Shown in pieces: positions 1 through 6,335 of a stretch of DNA of 6,625 nucleotides. Below the pieces are notes generated by a model that saw only the letters and a program-made list of their open reading frames with translations, ran no database searches and was not told the DNA's origin. Source of the stretch: Hyphomicrobiales bacterium (GTDB lineage Bacteria; Pseudomonadota; Alphaproteobacteria; Rhizobiales; Beijerinckiaceae). The stretch covers positions 1 through 6,625 of the forward strand of contig CANCAR010000149.1 in assembly GCA_947374125.1 (NCBI GenBank). The letters run 5' to 3'. The position numbers and the translations under genes were made by a program. Numbering within the stretch: the stretch's first letter is position 1; every line of letters begins with the position of its first letter.

Positions 1-1316
1 GTCTCCGTTGAATCGCCCTGACCATCCACACTGGTAAAATAAACCCGGGCGGATCGACCATCGAGCGCCAATTGTAGGTCAATAGGCGGAAGATCCTCTT
101 TGCCCGAAATGGTGGCGGCAAAGCGAGTATCAAAAGTATCACGGTCGCCGTCCGCCAATATACTGCCAACGCCCCGTTGCTCGGCACGAGCGGAGGCACT
201 TTCAGGCGGTAAAAGGCGCGCAAACGACGCGTTCATGCGCAAAATCTGCCCGTCGGCGGCAATTGTCGCAATTCCGAAGGGTGAATTATTGAAAAAGCGC
301 GCAAAACGAACTTCAGCGGCGCGTTGACCTTCGTCCGCCGTCTCGCCAGAAGAGCGATCCAAAACGAGTGTTCGACTGGCGCCAGAGAGACCTTCCTGAT
401 CAAACGACACCTGATGAAAAAGCCGCACTGGCAAAACTCTACCCATAGCCCCACGAAAATCGGTATCGATAATTTCCGTATGCGTTTCGCCCGGTTGGCC
501 ACTCACAATCTTGAGCAAAGTCTCGCCATTGACGGTTACCAAATCGGAAACCTTCAGGCCGCCTGTTCCAAATTCTGCCAAATCGCGACCAAGCCATTTG
601 GCGAGCGTGGCATTCAAATACACCACCTCTCCATCCGGATTGAGCGACAAAAAGCCCGCCGGAGCATGGTCCAGATAATCAATCGCGTATTGCAATTCTT
701 GAAAGACGTTTTCCTGCCGCTCCCGCTCCCGCGTAATATCACTTACGCTCCACAGCACCAGATTCTTCCCACCCTTCAATGCCATAGGGGAGGTCCTAAT
801 CCGATACCAAGCAGGTGCCGCCCCGTTTAGGCTGCGGGAAAGTCGAATATCCTCTTGCCGCACTTCCCCATTTTTTGCAGCTTTCGACAATCGGAAAACC
901 GCCTCGGACGCCTCAAGCGCTGATTCAAAAAGGCGTTGAATACTAGGTGCTTCGTTTAGAACGCGGGTGGACGTCATGCCCAAATAGGTCGCATTCGCAT
1001 AGATGATACCGCCATACTTTGGCTCCACCACCAAAAACCCCTCGCCGGCCGTATCGGCAATCCGGCCCGTAATCGTATTAGCCGTCGAACGTGGTCGCCA
1101 TTCAATAAGCCCAAGCGCCAACGCGAAAAGGCCAATGAGACCGAACGATGCCAAAATAGCCAGAAGGAGCAAAACAAGGGGGGCCGAGCGCTCTTGGGCG
1201 GAGAGGACCAAAGCTGCTCCGACCGTCAAAAATCCAAAGGCCGCAAGCGTTAGAAGGGACGTACCGCGGCGTGCCATAGGGCTTGGCGCGGCGACGCTTA
1301 ATGGGTGCTCATTCAT
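1..1316 (-). CDS. cckA: CckA-type hybrid sensor histidine kinase, N-terminal part (runs off left edge)
   Basis: Reading from an ATG at 1316 toward position 1, the frame stays open for 438 codons with no stop, so the gene is partial at its C-terminus. Seen in the sequence: two hydrophobic segments at about residues 20-38 and 47-73, joined by a short loop, then three PAS-like modules at about 80-195, 209-315 and 338 onward. The second module begins with QENVFQELQYAIDYLDHAP (201-219), which I recognise as a hallmark of CckA. The third contains FFNNSPFGIATIAADGQIL. Known for the family: CckA is an inner-membrane hybrid kinase/phosphatase that passes phosphate through ChpT to the regulators CtrA and CpdR, controlling cell cycle and motility. 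The DHp, ATPase and receiver domains expected next lie outside the window, so catalytic residues cannot be checked. The start codon overlaps the flhB stop (ATGA, 1316-1313) and has only a weak GAGAG ribosome site, which suggests translational coupling to flhB. I am confident of the family, less so of the exact orthology. Confidence 0.9.
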   Translation of the reverse strand, partial: MNEHPLSVAAPSPMARRGTSLLTLAAFGFLTVGAALVLSAQERSAPLVLLLLAILASFGLIGLFALALGLIEWRPRSTANTITGRIADTAGEGFLVVEPKYGGIIYANATYLGMTSTRVLNEAPSIQRLFESALEASEAVFRLSKAAKNGEVRQEDIRLSRSLNGAAPAWYRIRTSPMALKGGKNLVLWSVSDITRERERQENVFQELQYAIDYLDHAPAGFLSLNPDGEVVYLNATLAKWLGRDLAEFGTGGLKVSDLVTVNGETLLKIVSGQPGETHTEIIDTDFRGAMGRVLPVRLFHQVSFDQEGLSGASRTLVLDRSSGETADEGQRAAEVRFARFFNNSPFGIATIAADGQILRMNASFARLLPPESASARAEQRGVGSILADGDRDTFDTRFAATISGKEDLPPIDLQLALDGRSARVYFTSVDGQGDSTE

Positions 1317-2416
1317 GGCTCTCTCAATTGCCTTTCCGGAACCCGTGTCGCGCGGCGTTGCCGCAAGCGCATGACGTAGCCGATGATCTCCGCCACTGGT
1401 TTATATAAATCAAGCGGAATTTCCTCATCAATTTCAACCAGACGATAAAGCGACCGCGCCAAAGGCGGGTCAACAATCACCGGCACATTATGATCCTCAG
1501 CCAAGGCTCTAATGCGCAAGGCCAGCACATCAACGCCCTTGGCAAGGCAAACTGGCGCGCGCATGCCTGCTTCATATTGAAGGGCCACGGCAAAATGGGT
1601 TGGGTTGGCAATGACAACCGTTGCCTTCGGCACCTGTCCCATCATCGCCCTGCGCGCGAAACTACGCCGCAATTGCCGAAGCTTGTTTTTAACCTCAGGA
1701 CTGCCTTCTTGCTGCTTATATTCGTCTTTGATGTCCTGATGCGACATTCGTAGCCGCTTCTGCCAAGAAAACCATTGGAAGAGATAATCTCCACCTGCCA
1801 CAAAGGCATGGATCGCAAGAACAGCGATCAGCATCCGCAGCAAAGCCGAGTGGGCAAAATCCAAAATGGCTGTCAATTCCATCTTGGGCAAAGCAGCAAT
1901 TTTATCCCGCTCGCCCCACACAGCGATAGAGACCACGCCGCTAATAATCGCAAGCTTCGCAAGGCTTTTAATCACTTGGCCAAACGCTTCCTTGCCAAAA
2001 ACCCGCGATATGCCCGCCATCGGCGAAATCCGCGATAGTTTAGGCATCAGATTGTCCATCTGCGGCGTCGGAAAATGTTGCAACATTGGCCCCATTAACG
2101 AGGCCACCACGGCAACAGCAAATGGCACATAGAGGTAAGAGGCTAAGACCAGCATGAAATGGCCACTCAGCCGCCACATATCGGCTTGCGTCACTGAAAA
2201 TTGCCCAGCATGCTCAAGAAACGCAGAAAGCCGAGGCCCCGAACCACTGGTCGAATTGGCCATGATCGATATAATAAAAGCGATGGCCGATAAGATGAAC
2301 CACGAATTGACCTCGATGCTTCGGGGAACGTCACCTTTCTCACGTGCATCATCGATCCGCTTTTGACTCGGTGCTTCGGTTTTATCGTCCGGATCGCCTT
2401 GATCACCCTCTGCCAT
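1313..2416 (-). CDS. flhB: Flagellar type III export gate protein FlhB, with NPTH autocleavage site
   Basis: The product has 367 residues, close to the usual FlhB length of about 350-385. The N-terminus carries the family signature DKTEAPSQKRIDDAREKGDVPRS-like stretch (residues 11-33). Four hydrophobic segments follow at about 38-53, 87-110, 146-168 and 188-207, then a charged linker and the cytoplasmic domain. The autocleavage motif NPTH is intact at 271-274, so the protein should cut itself between N271 and P272. In the family this cleavage underlies the switch in export specificity from rod/hook proteins to filament proteins. FlhB sits in the inner membrane beside FliP, FliQ and FliR. A GGGAGG ribosome site inside the end of fliR precedes the ATG, and the gap to fliR is six bases. 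The stop codon shares bases with the cckA start. Nothing looks truncated or degenerate. Confidence 0.98.
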   Translation of the reverse strand: MAEGDQGDPDDKTEAPSQKRIDDAREKGDVPRSIEVNSWFILSAIAFIISIMANSTSGSGPRLSAFLEHAGQFSVTQADMWRLSGHFMLVLASYLYVPFAVAVVASLMGPMLQHFPTPQMDNLMPKLSRISPMAGISRVFGKEAFGQVIKSLAKLAIISGVVSIAVWGERDKIAALPKMELTAILDFAHSALLRMLIAVLAIHAFVAGGDYLFQWFSWQKRLRMSHQDIKDEYKQQEGSPEVKNKLRQLRRSFARRAMMGQVPKATVVIANPTHFAVALQYEAGMRAPVCLAKGVDVLALRIRALAEDHNVPVIVDPPLARSLYRLVEIDEEIPLDLYKPVAEIIGYVMRLRQRRATRVPERQLREP

Positions 2417-2422
2417 GCTCGA

Positions 2423-3184
2423 TCAGCCTCCCGTCAACCGAGCGAGAACGCCCAGAATATCAGCCGATAGGCGATCGATCAGTGTGCCAAGCACGACGAT
2501 CAACAAAGCAAACCCCGCTAATACGGATAAAGGTACCGCCAAAAATGTTACTTGAATTTGCGGCATCAGCTTCGCCACAAGGCCTAAGCCTGCATTCAAG
2601 AGCATCCCAAAGGCCAGAAACGGGGCCGATATCTGAACCGCGAGCAACAAAGCATTGCCAAGGGTTTCAACGGCCAGCCGAGAAACATCGCCTGTTTGAA
2701 ACGCCGCACCGGGCGGCAAAGCGCTATAACTTCCTGCAATCGCAGCAATCACCGCTTGATGCGCATCCGTTAGAAACAGAAACGTCACCAACAAGAGTGA
2801 CATGAACATCCCAAGGGCCGAAGATTGGGATTGATAGGAGGGATTAAGCGCCTCTCCGAGAGAAAGCCCCAAAGATTGAGCGATAAACTGGCTTGCCATG
2901 TCGGCAGCCAACATCAGCATCCTGACCATCAACCCGATGCCCAAGCCGATCAACAGCTCGATGAATAAAACCCCAAAAACGCCCGGCTCGAATGACGCAG
3001 CCTTCGTTAGAGCCGGTTTCAAAGGTAAAAGCAGCATCAGCGAAAGAAACAAAGCAAACACCAGCCGCACCCGAACCGGGACAAAACGTTCACCAATCAT
3101 CGGCATAAGCATCAACATTCCACCCGTCCGCGCAAAGACCAGCAGAAACGCAATTGCAAAATCAACTGGCAGGAAAAATTTCAT
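2423..3184 (-). CDS. fliR: Flagellar type III export gate protein FliR
   Basis: The product has 253 residues, normal for FliR (about 250-265), and is very hydrophobic, with about six membrane segments. Family-typical stretches are visible: FARTGGMLMLMPMIGERF at 17-34, ELLIGLGIG at 76-84, LTDAHQAVI at 138-146, and NAGLGLVAKLMPQIQV at 197-212. FliR is part of the FliP-FliQ-FliR core through which rod, hook and filament proteins are exported. It is preceded by fliQ with a 34-base gap, the longest in this operon, and followed by flhB after six bases. An in-frame TAA about 18 bases upstream excludes a longer product, so the ATG at 3184 is the first possible ATG in frame. The usual purine-rich ribosome site is not obvious in front of it. 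Confidence 0.97.
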   Translation of the reverse strand: MKFFLPVDFAIAFLLVFARTGGMLMLMPMIGERFVPVRVRLVFALFLSLMLLLPLKPALTKAASFEPGVFGVLFIELLIGLGIGLMVRMLMLAADMASQFIAQSLGLSLGEALNPSYQSQSSALGMFMSLLLVTFLFLTDAHQAVIAAIAGSYSALPPGAAFQTGDVSRLAVETLGNALLLAVQISAPFLAFGMLLNAGLGLVAKLMPQIQVTFLAVPLSVLAGFALLIVVLGTLIDRLSADILGVLARLTGG

Positions 3185-3218
3185 CCATTTTCGACCGTAG
3201 GTTTACGTTACGTCTACC

Positions 3219-3485
3219 CTACCCGCCTTGCGCGATTCGTGAAGCCAGTCGAGCCATGTATCCGGACATGGCATCTCCAATATAAGGAAGCAGAAAAAAC
3301 AAAGCTAAGCCCGCAACAGCCATTTTAGGCACAAAGGTCAAGGTTTGTTCTTGAATTTGCGTTACGGCCTGCAAAAATGAAATCAGAACCCCGACGATTA
3401 AAATGATCACCATTAAAGGGCCAGCCGCCTTTGCAAAGGTCAACAATCCGTCGCGTGCAACATCAATCAATTCGGGACCGGACAT
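3219..3485 (-). CDS. fliQ: Flagellar type III export gate protein FliQ
   Basis: This is an 88-residue protein, the standard FliQ length (86-90). It has two membrane hairpin helices at about residues 20-40 and 52-70, separated by the conserved polar turn QIQEQTL (43-49) followed by TFVPK. FliQ subunits pack around the FliP/FliR core of the export gate in the inner membrane. The C-terminal part after about 75 is a short amphipathic tail ending in AQGG. An AGGGGA ribosome site lies eight or so bases before the ATG and overlaps the fliE stop region. The gap to fliE is 11 bases, so the gene is clearly inside the operon. Confidence 0.97.
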   Translation of the reverse strand: MSGPELIDVARDGLLTFAKAAGPLMVIILIVGVLISFLQAVTQIQEQTLTFVPKMAVAGLALFFLLPYIGDAMSGYMARLASRIAQGG

Positions 3486-3496
3486 ATCAACTTCCC

Positions 3497-3796
3497 CTAA
3501 ACTGTCATCCGCATGATTTCGTCATAAGCGGCAATCACCTTGTCGCGTACGGCTACCAAGGTTTCGATTGCTGATTCACTCTCGGCAACGGAAGTGACGA
3601 CATTGACATAATCCGCCTTACCCGAAATCGCTTGTGATACTTGCTGATCAGAGGCCTTAGCCTGACCCTCCAGCGCTGCAACGCTTTGTTTAACGAGATC
3701 GGCAAAGCCCGATGAAGCTCCCGAACCTGCAGCTCCTACATCCGTCAGTCTCTGAGCTGCGGCATAAGAACCCACTGCAATGGAGGGTAATGGCAT
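3497..3796 (-). CDS. fliE: Flagellar hook-basal body protein FliE
   Basis: The product has 99 residues, typical for FliE (about 95-110). The first 30 residues are rich in Ala, Gly and Ser. A long helical region follows, and the C-terminus VAVRDKVIAAYDEIMRMTV (81-99) is the family signature, with EIMRM before the last residues. FliE is a secreted axial protein that joins the MS ring and export gate to the proximal rod, and it is one of the first substrates exported. It has no cleavable signal peptide, as expected for a type III substrate. A GGAG ribosome site precedes the ATG, and flgC ends 14 bases upstream. The flgB-flgC-fliE order is classic for rod-base genes. Confidence 0.96.
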   Translation of the reverse strand: MPLPSIAVGSYAAAQRLTDVGAAGSGASSGFADLVKQSVAALEGQAKASDQQVSQAISGKADYVNVVTSVAESESAIETLVAVRDKVIAAYDEIMRMTV

Positions 3797-3810
3797 GATT
3801 TTTTCTCCAA

Positions 3811-4221
3811 TCAGGCGCGAAGGATATCAATGGTTCGCGACAATAGCCGTCTCGTGGCTGTAATCACGTTCAAATTGGCCTCATAACTGCGTTGCGCATC
3901 ACGCAAATCCATTTGTTCAACCAATGGATCAATATTGGGAATCTTCACCGTGCCCGTCGCATCCGCGGCCGGATTGCCCGGCTCAATCCGCGTACCGAAC
4001 GCGCTTTGGTCGCGTTTTACACCCACAAAGGACACTGAGGTTTGTTCGGTCTTTGGATCAGCTGTCACACGAAACACAGGAACCTTCCGGCGATAGGGGT
4101 CACCCCCAGCCTTGGCAGATGTTGAATCGGCATTGGCGATGTTTTCGGAAATCACCTCCATCCGCTTGGTCTGAACCTTCAAACCATCGGAAGCGACCGA
4201 TAATATACCCCGTAAATTCAT
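3811..4221 (-). CDS. flgC: Flagellar proximal rod protein FlgC
   Basis: This is a 136-residue protein, matching FlgC (about 130-145). The N-terminal rod-protein motif SENIANADST is at 25-34, close to the SxNxANxxT pattern shared by flagellar rod and hook proteins. DPYRRKVPVF follows, as is usual in FlgC. The C-terminal helix contains SYEANLNV (112-119) followed by TRRLLSRTIDIL, the conserved axial coiled-coil end. FlgC polymerises with FlgB and FlgF to form the proximal rod in the periplasm after export. The ribosome site AAGAGG overlaps the last codons of flgB, only three bases separate the two genes, and translation is probably coupled. Confidence 0.97.
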   Translation of the reverse strand: MNLRGILSVASDGLKVQTKRMEVISENIANADSTSAKAGGDPYRRKVPVFRVTADPKTEQTSVSFVGVKRDQSAFGTRIEPGNPAADATGTVKIPNIDPLVEQMDLRDAQRSYEANLNVITATRRLLSRTIDILRA

Positions 4222-4224
4222 GGC

Positions 4225-4602
4225 TTACCTCTTACCTATAGCCAATTTCAAAAGCCCAAGGCTCTTCGTGTAGAGTTGCGAGGCCATCTGATAATCAAGT
4301 TGAATATCGGCGAGCTTGGTCATTTCATCTTCAAGCGAAACCGCATTACCCGACGGCTTGGTTTCAAAGGGCGTCGCACGCATCCGATCAGGATGAGCGC
4401 TATCGCCTGCTGTGGATAAATGGTGCGCGTCGGTAGCAGCCATTGCCAACCCAGAAGCGCCCGTATTTCCTTTAAAAGCCTGCAGATCGAGCGGTTTAAA
4501 ACCCGGAGAGTTAGCATTTGCAATATTGGACGACACAAGCGATTGGCGTGCCTGCAGCCATTGTAACCTTGCCTTCAAGCCGTCCATCAGCGATAACGAC
4601 AT
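4225..4602 (-). CDS. flgB: Flagellar proximal rod protein FlgB
   Basis: The product has 125 residues, a normal FlgB length (about 110-140). The N-terminal motif SSNIANANSPGFKPLDLQ (24-41) is the rod-protein signature, with NIANADTPGYKA as the usual form. Near the C-terminus, MTKLADIQLDYQMASQLY resembles the FlgB end, which normally reads like M.K...N...Y......L. FlgB forms the proximal rod with FlgC and FlgF. This is the first gene of the minus-strand operon. A GGGAG ribosome site (plus-strand 4613-4617) lies ten bases before the ATG at 4602. The divergent region upstream carries a CtrA-box, so this gene is the likely entry point for CtrA control of the whole operon. Confidence 0.96.
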   Translation of the reverse strand: MSLSLMDGLKARLQWLQARQSLVSSNIANANSPGFKPLDLQAFKGNTGASGLAMAATDAHHLSTAGDSAHPDRMRATPFETKPSGNAVSLEDEMTKLADIQLDYQMASQLYTKSLGLLKLAIGKR

Positions 4603-4649
4603 TTAATGCATTCTCCCGCGACCTCTTCAGGCACGCTGGATTATTATGG

Positions 4650-4664
4650 TTAAAATCTCGTTAA
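4650..4664 (-). promoter_or_regulatory. Putative CtrA-binding site (TTAA-N7-TTAA)
   Basis: The plus strand has TTAA at 4650-4653 and TTAA at 4661-4664, with exactly seven bases between. On the minus strand it reads TTAACGAGATTTTAACCAT, which also matches the extended forms TTAA-N7-TTAAC and TTAACCAT known for CtrA. The site lies about 48 bases upstream of the flgB start, a fitting place for a promoter element of that operon, so I list it on the minus strand. The binding assignment is by consensus match only; the presence of cckA in the same operon makes it more plausible. No clear -10 box could be assigned. Confidence 0.65.
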
Positions 4665-4676
4665 TTTGCCTGGTGC

Positions 4677-4681
4677 GGGAG
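4677..4681 (+). promoter_or_regulatory. Ribosome binding site deciding the fliO start
   Basis: GGGAG at 4677-4681 is eight bases upstream of a TTG at 4690. The alternative in-frame TTG at 4666 has no ribosome site before it, only A/T-rich CtrA-box sequence. I therefore prefer 4690 as the start of the fliO-like gene. Confidence 0.55.
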
Positions 4682-4689
4682 CAAAGAGC

Positions 4690-5490
4690 TTGCAATCTAT
4701 TTTTGGCCTCCAACTCTCCCAGCCCCTCGTTTATGCAGTCGCTTTTGCGGTTATTTTACTCTTGATGGCGGTATTTGCGTGGGTATTGCGTAAGATTGTG
4801 GGCTCCAGCAAATATGCAGATGGTGGAATGCGCGGCCGTCAGCCGCGTTTGGGCATCGTCGATAGCTTCCCGCTCGATCGTCAACGGCAACTCGTAATTG
4901 TCCGACGTGATTCGGCAGAACATTTGCTGCTTGTTGGTGGCACCTCCGACATCGTGATTGAAACCAACATTGTGAGGGCGTTATCGACCGCGCAGCAAAG
5001 GGATTCGGGCCCATCCTTGAAACCGCAATCGCCTCAGCCTTTGACTGGAAAAATGAATACCGGCGCCGAACTTTCATTTGCACCGGAGCCGTCCGCACCC
5101 GCCCCTTTAACTCCACCACCTGTACAAACGGCTCCTGCGCTGCGCCCGTCTGATTTGGCCGAAATCGCCAATCGTTTCCAATCAAACGTTGTGACCCCCA
5201 TAACAGGCAATCGCGAGGAAGCACTTGGCCAGCCCGCTCCAACGCCTTTTCCATCACGCTTAGCCACTTCCCTTCCACGGGCGGAGAATGAACCCGCTCC
5301 GCTCCGCTCGATTGATTCGGAACCGATTATTCCAGCTGAAGAACGGGCCGTTAAATCGGTTACGACCGACATTGCGCCGTCGGCGAAACTTCCTGCCGCG
5401 AATAATCCGGAAGCCGCTCCGCGGTCACGCGATATCGGCTCGCTTAACGACTCGCTGCGGCAGCTTCTTGGACGATCCGTAGAGAACTGA
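4690..5490 (+). CDS. fliO: FliO-like flagellar export gate assembly protein with long proline-rich tail
   Basis: With the TTG at 4690 the product has 266 residues; the frame can be extended to a TTG at 4666 (274 residues), but that start lacks a ribosome site. Seen: a short N-terminus, one membrane helix at about residues 13-33, a basic stretch, then a compact domain at about 52-96 with RLGIVDSFPLDRQRQL and a LLLVGGTSDIVIE-like end. That pattern is typical of FliO. After about residue 98 the chain becomes Pro/Ala/Ser rich and probably disordered up to about 245, then ends in a possible short helix (SLNDSLRQLLG). FliO is a bitopic inner-membrane protein that helps FliP form its complex in the export gate and is not part of the final structure. 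The position directly before fliP supports this call. FliO is poorly conserved, so the name rests on topology, the small domain and the neighbour. Classic FliO proteins are much shorter; the extra length is the tail. Confidence 0.75.
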   Translation: MQSIFGLQLSQPLVYAVAFAVILLLMAVFAWVLRKIVGSSKYADGGMRGRQPRLGIVDSFPLDRQRQLVIVRRDSAEHLLLVGGTSDIVIETNIVRALSTAQQRDSGPSLKPQSPQPLTGKMNTGAELSFAPEPSAPAPLTPPPVQTAPALRPSDLAEIANRFQSNVVTPITGNREEALGQPAPTPFPSRLATSLPRAENEPAPLRSIDSEPIIPAEERAVKSVTTDIAPSAKLPAANNPEAAPRSRDIGSLNDSLRQLLGRSVEN

Positions 5491-5580
5491 GCCACAGGCA
5501 TCCGGGATTTCCACATCATTGATGGACCAAACGTATTCCGTAGAGGAAATATATGTAGCCTTACGGCGCGACACGGCTAA

Positions 5581-6333
5581 ATGGTGGGTATGCGGCGAAT
5601 CAGATTATCGATCATCCAGCTTTTAACCCTTTGCTTCACAGTTCTCTTGAGTGTGAGCGCGGAGGCGCAAACCCTAAGCCTCGATCTTGGCCCTTCGGGT
5701 GGCGCAACGGAGCGCGCGTTGCAGTTGATCGCGCTGATCACGATCCTATCGCTTGCGCCAGCGATCCTTGTGATGGTCACCTCATTTACGCGGATTGTTG
5801 TAGTGCTGTCGCTGCTTCGATCGGCGATCGGCACGATGTCCGCTCCACCAAATACGGTGGTGATCAGCCTCGCTTTATTTTTGACCGCCTTTATTATGAC
5901 GCCGACCGCGAAGGAGGTTTATGCAAACGCGGTTTCACCGCTGATTGCCGGAACGATCACCGCCAATGTCGCATTCGATCGCGGCTCTGGCCCTGTTCGC
6001 ACCTTCATGCTCAAGCATGTCCGCGAAAAAGATTTAGGACTTTTTCTCTCCATCGCCAAAGAGCCAGTCCCTGCCGGCCCCGAGACGGTGCCGCTGACAA
6101 GCTTGATCCCAGCCTTCATGATTTCCGAACTTCGACGCGCTTTTGAAATCGGCTTTATGCTGTTTATGCCGTTTCTGGTCATTGATCTTGTCGTTGCGTC
6201 CATTTTGATGTCAGTCGGCATGATGATGCTTCCGCCAACCACGGTCTCGCTGCCGTTCAAACTGATCTTTTTCGTGCTTGTCGATGGCTGGAATTTGATC
6301 GCAGGTTCGTTGGTGCAAAGTTTTGGCAGCTAG
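5581..6333 (+). CDS. fliP: Flagellar type III export gate protein FliP
   Basis: The product has 250 residues, normal for FliP (about 245-255). A cleavable signal peptide is visible: basic MRRIR start, hydrophobic core, and AEA before Q30. FliP is one of the few flagellar proteins with such a signal. The conserved segments SFTRIVVVLSLLR (68-80), PAFMISELRRAFEIGF (177-192) and IDLVVASILMSVGMMMLPP (201-219) are all present. FliP forms the core of the export gate in the inner membrane with FliQ and FliR, which are encoded on the opposite strand here. The start is either ATG 5581, which directly follows an in-frame TAA, or ATG 5590; neither has a clear ribosome site. About 90 bases separate it from fliO, which might hold a second promoter, but none was recognised. 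It ends two bases from the tail of the converging gene. Confidence 0.97.
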   Translation: MVGMRRIRLSIIQLLTLCFTVLLSVSAEAQTLSLDLGPSGGATERALQLIALITILSLAPAILVMVTSFTRIVVVLSLLRSAIGTMSAPPNTVVISLALFLTAFIMTPTAKEVYANAVSPLIAGTITANVAFDRGSGPVRTFMLKHVREKDLGLFLSIAKEPVPAGPETVPLTSLIPAFMISELRRAFEIGFMLFMPFLVIDLVVASILMSVGMMMLPPTTVSLPFKLIFFVLVDGWNLIAGSLVQSFGS

Positions 6334-6335
6334 CT

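Noticed and set aside
324..830. 168-residue open frame on the plus strand
   Set aside because: It is antisense to cckA, whose frame gives clear PAS and CckA signatures across the same bases. The plus-strand product has no recognisable domain and looks like a shadow frame.
4472..4499. A pair of TTAA half sites inside flgB as a second CtrA box
   Set aside because: The spacing is 20 bases rather than seven, and they lie inside the flgB coding sequence.
4603..4689. Sigma-54 or sigma-28 flagellar promoter in the divergent region
   Set aside because: I looked on both strands for GG-N10-GC and for TAAA-N15-GCCGATAA-like pairs and found no acceptable match. The TATTAT at 4642-4647 resembles a -10 box but has no matching -35.
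4751..5519. Two minus-strand open frames (175 and 161 residues) opposite fliO
   Set aside because: They overlap each other and the FliO-like gene, have composition typical of reverse frames of Pro/Ala-rich coding sequence, and lack any family signature. The fliO frame has a membrane helix, a ribosome site and the right neighbour.
5491..5580. Readthrough of the fliO stop, since the frame stays open for 29 codons to the TAA before fliP
   Set aside because: An open run of this length after a stop is common by chance, and the extra residues show no domain or helix continuing the FliO tail.
5522..5626. 34-codon frame between fliO and fliP as a real gene
   Set aside because: It has no ribosome site, no recognisable motif, and a length that arises often by chance. 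I kept it only as a remark about the fliP leader.
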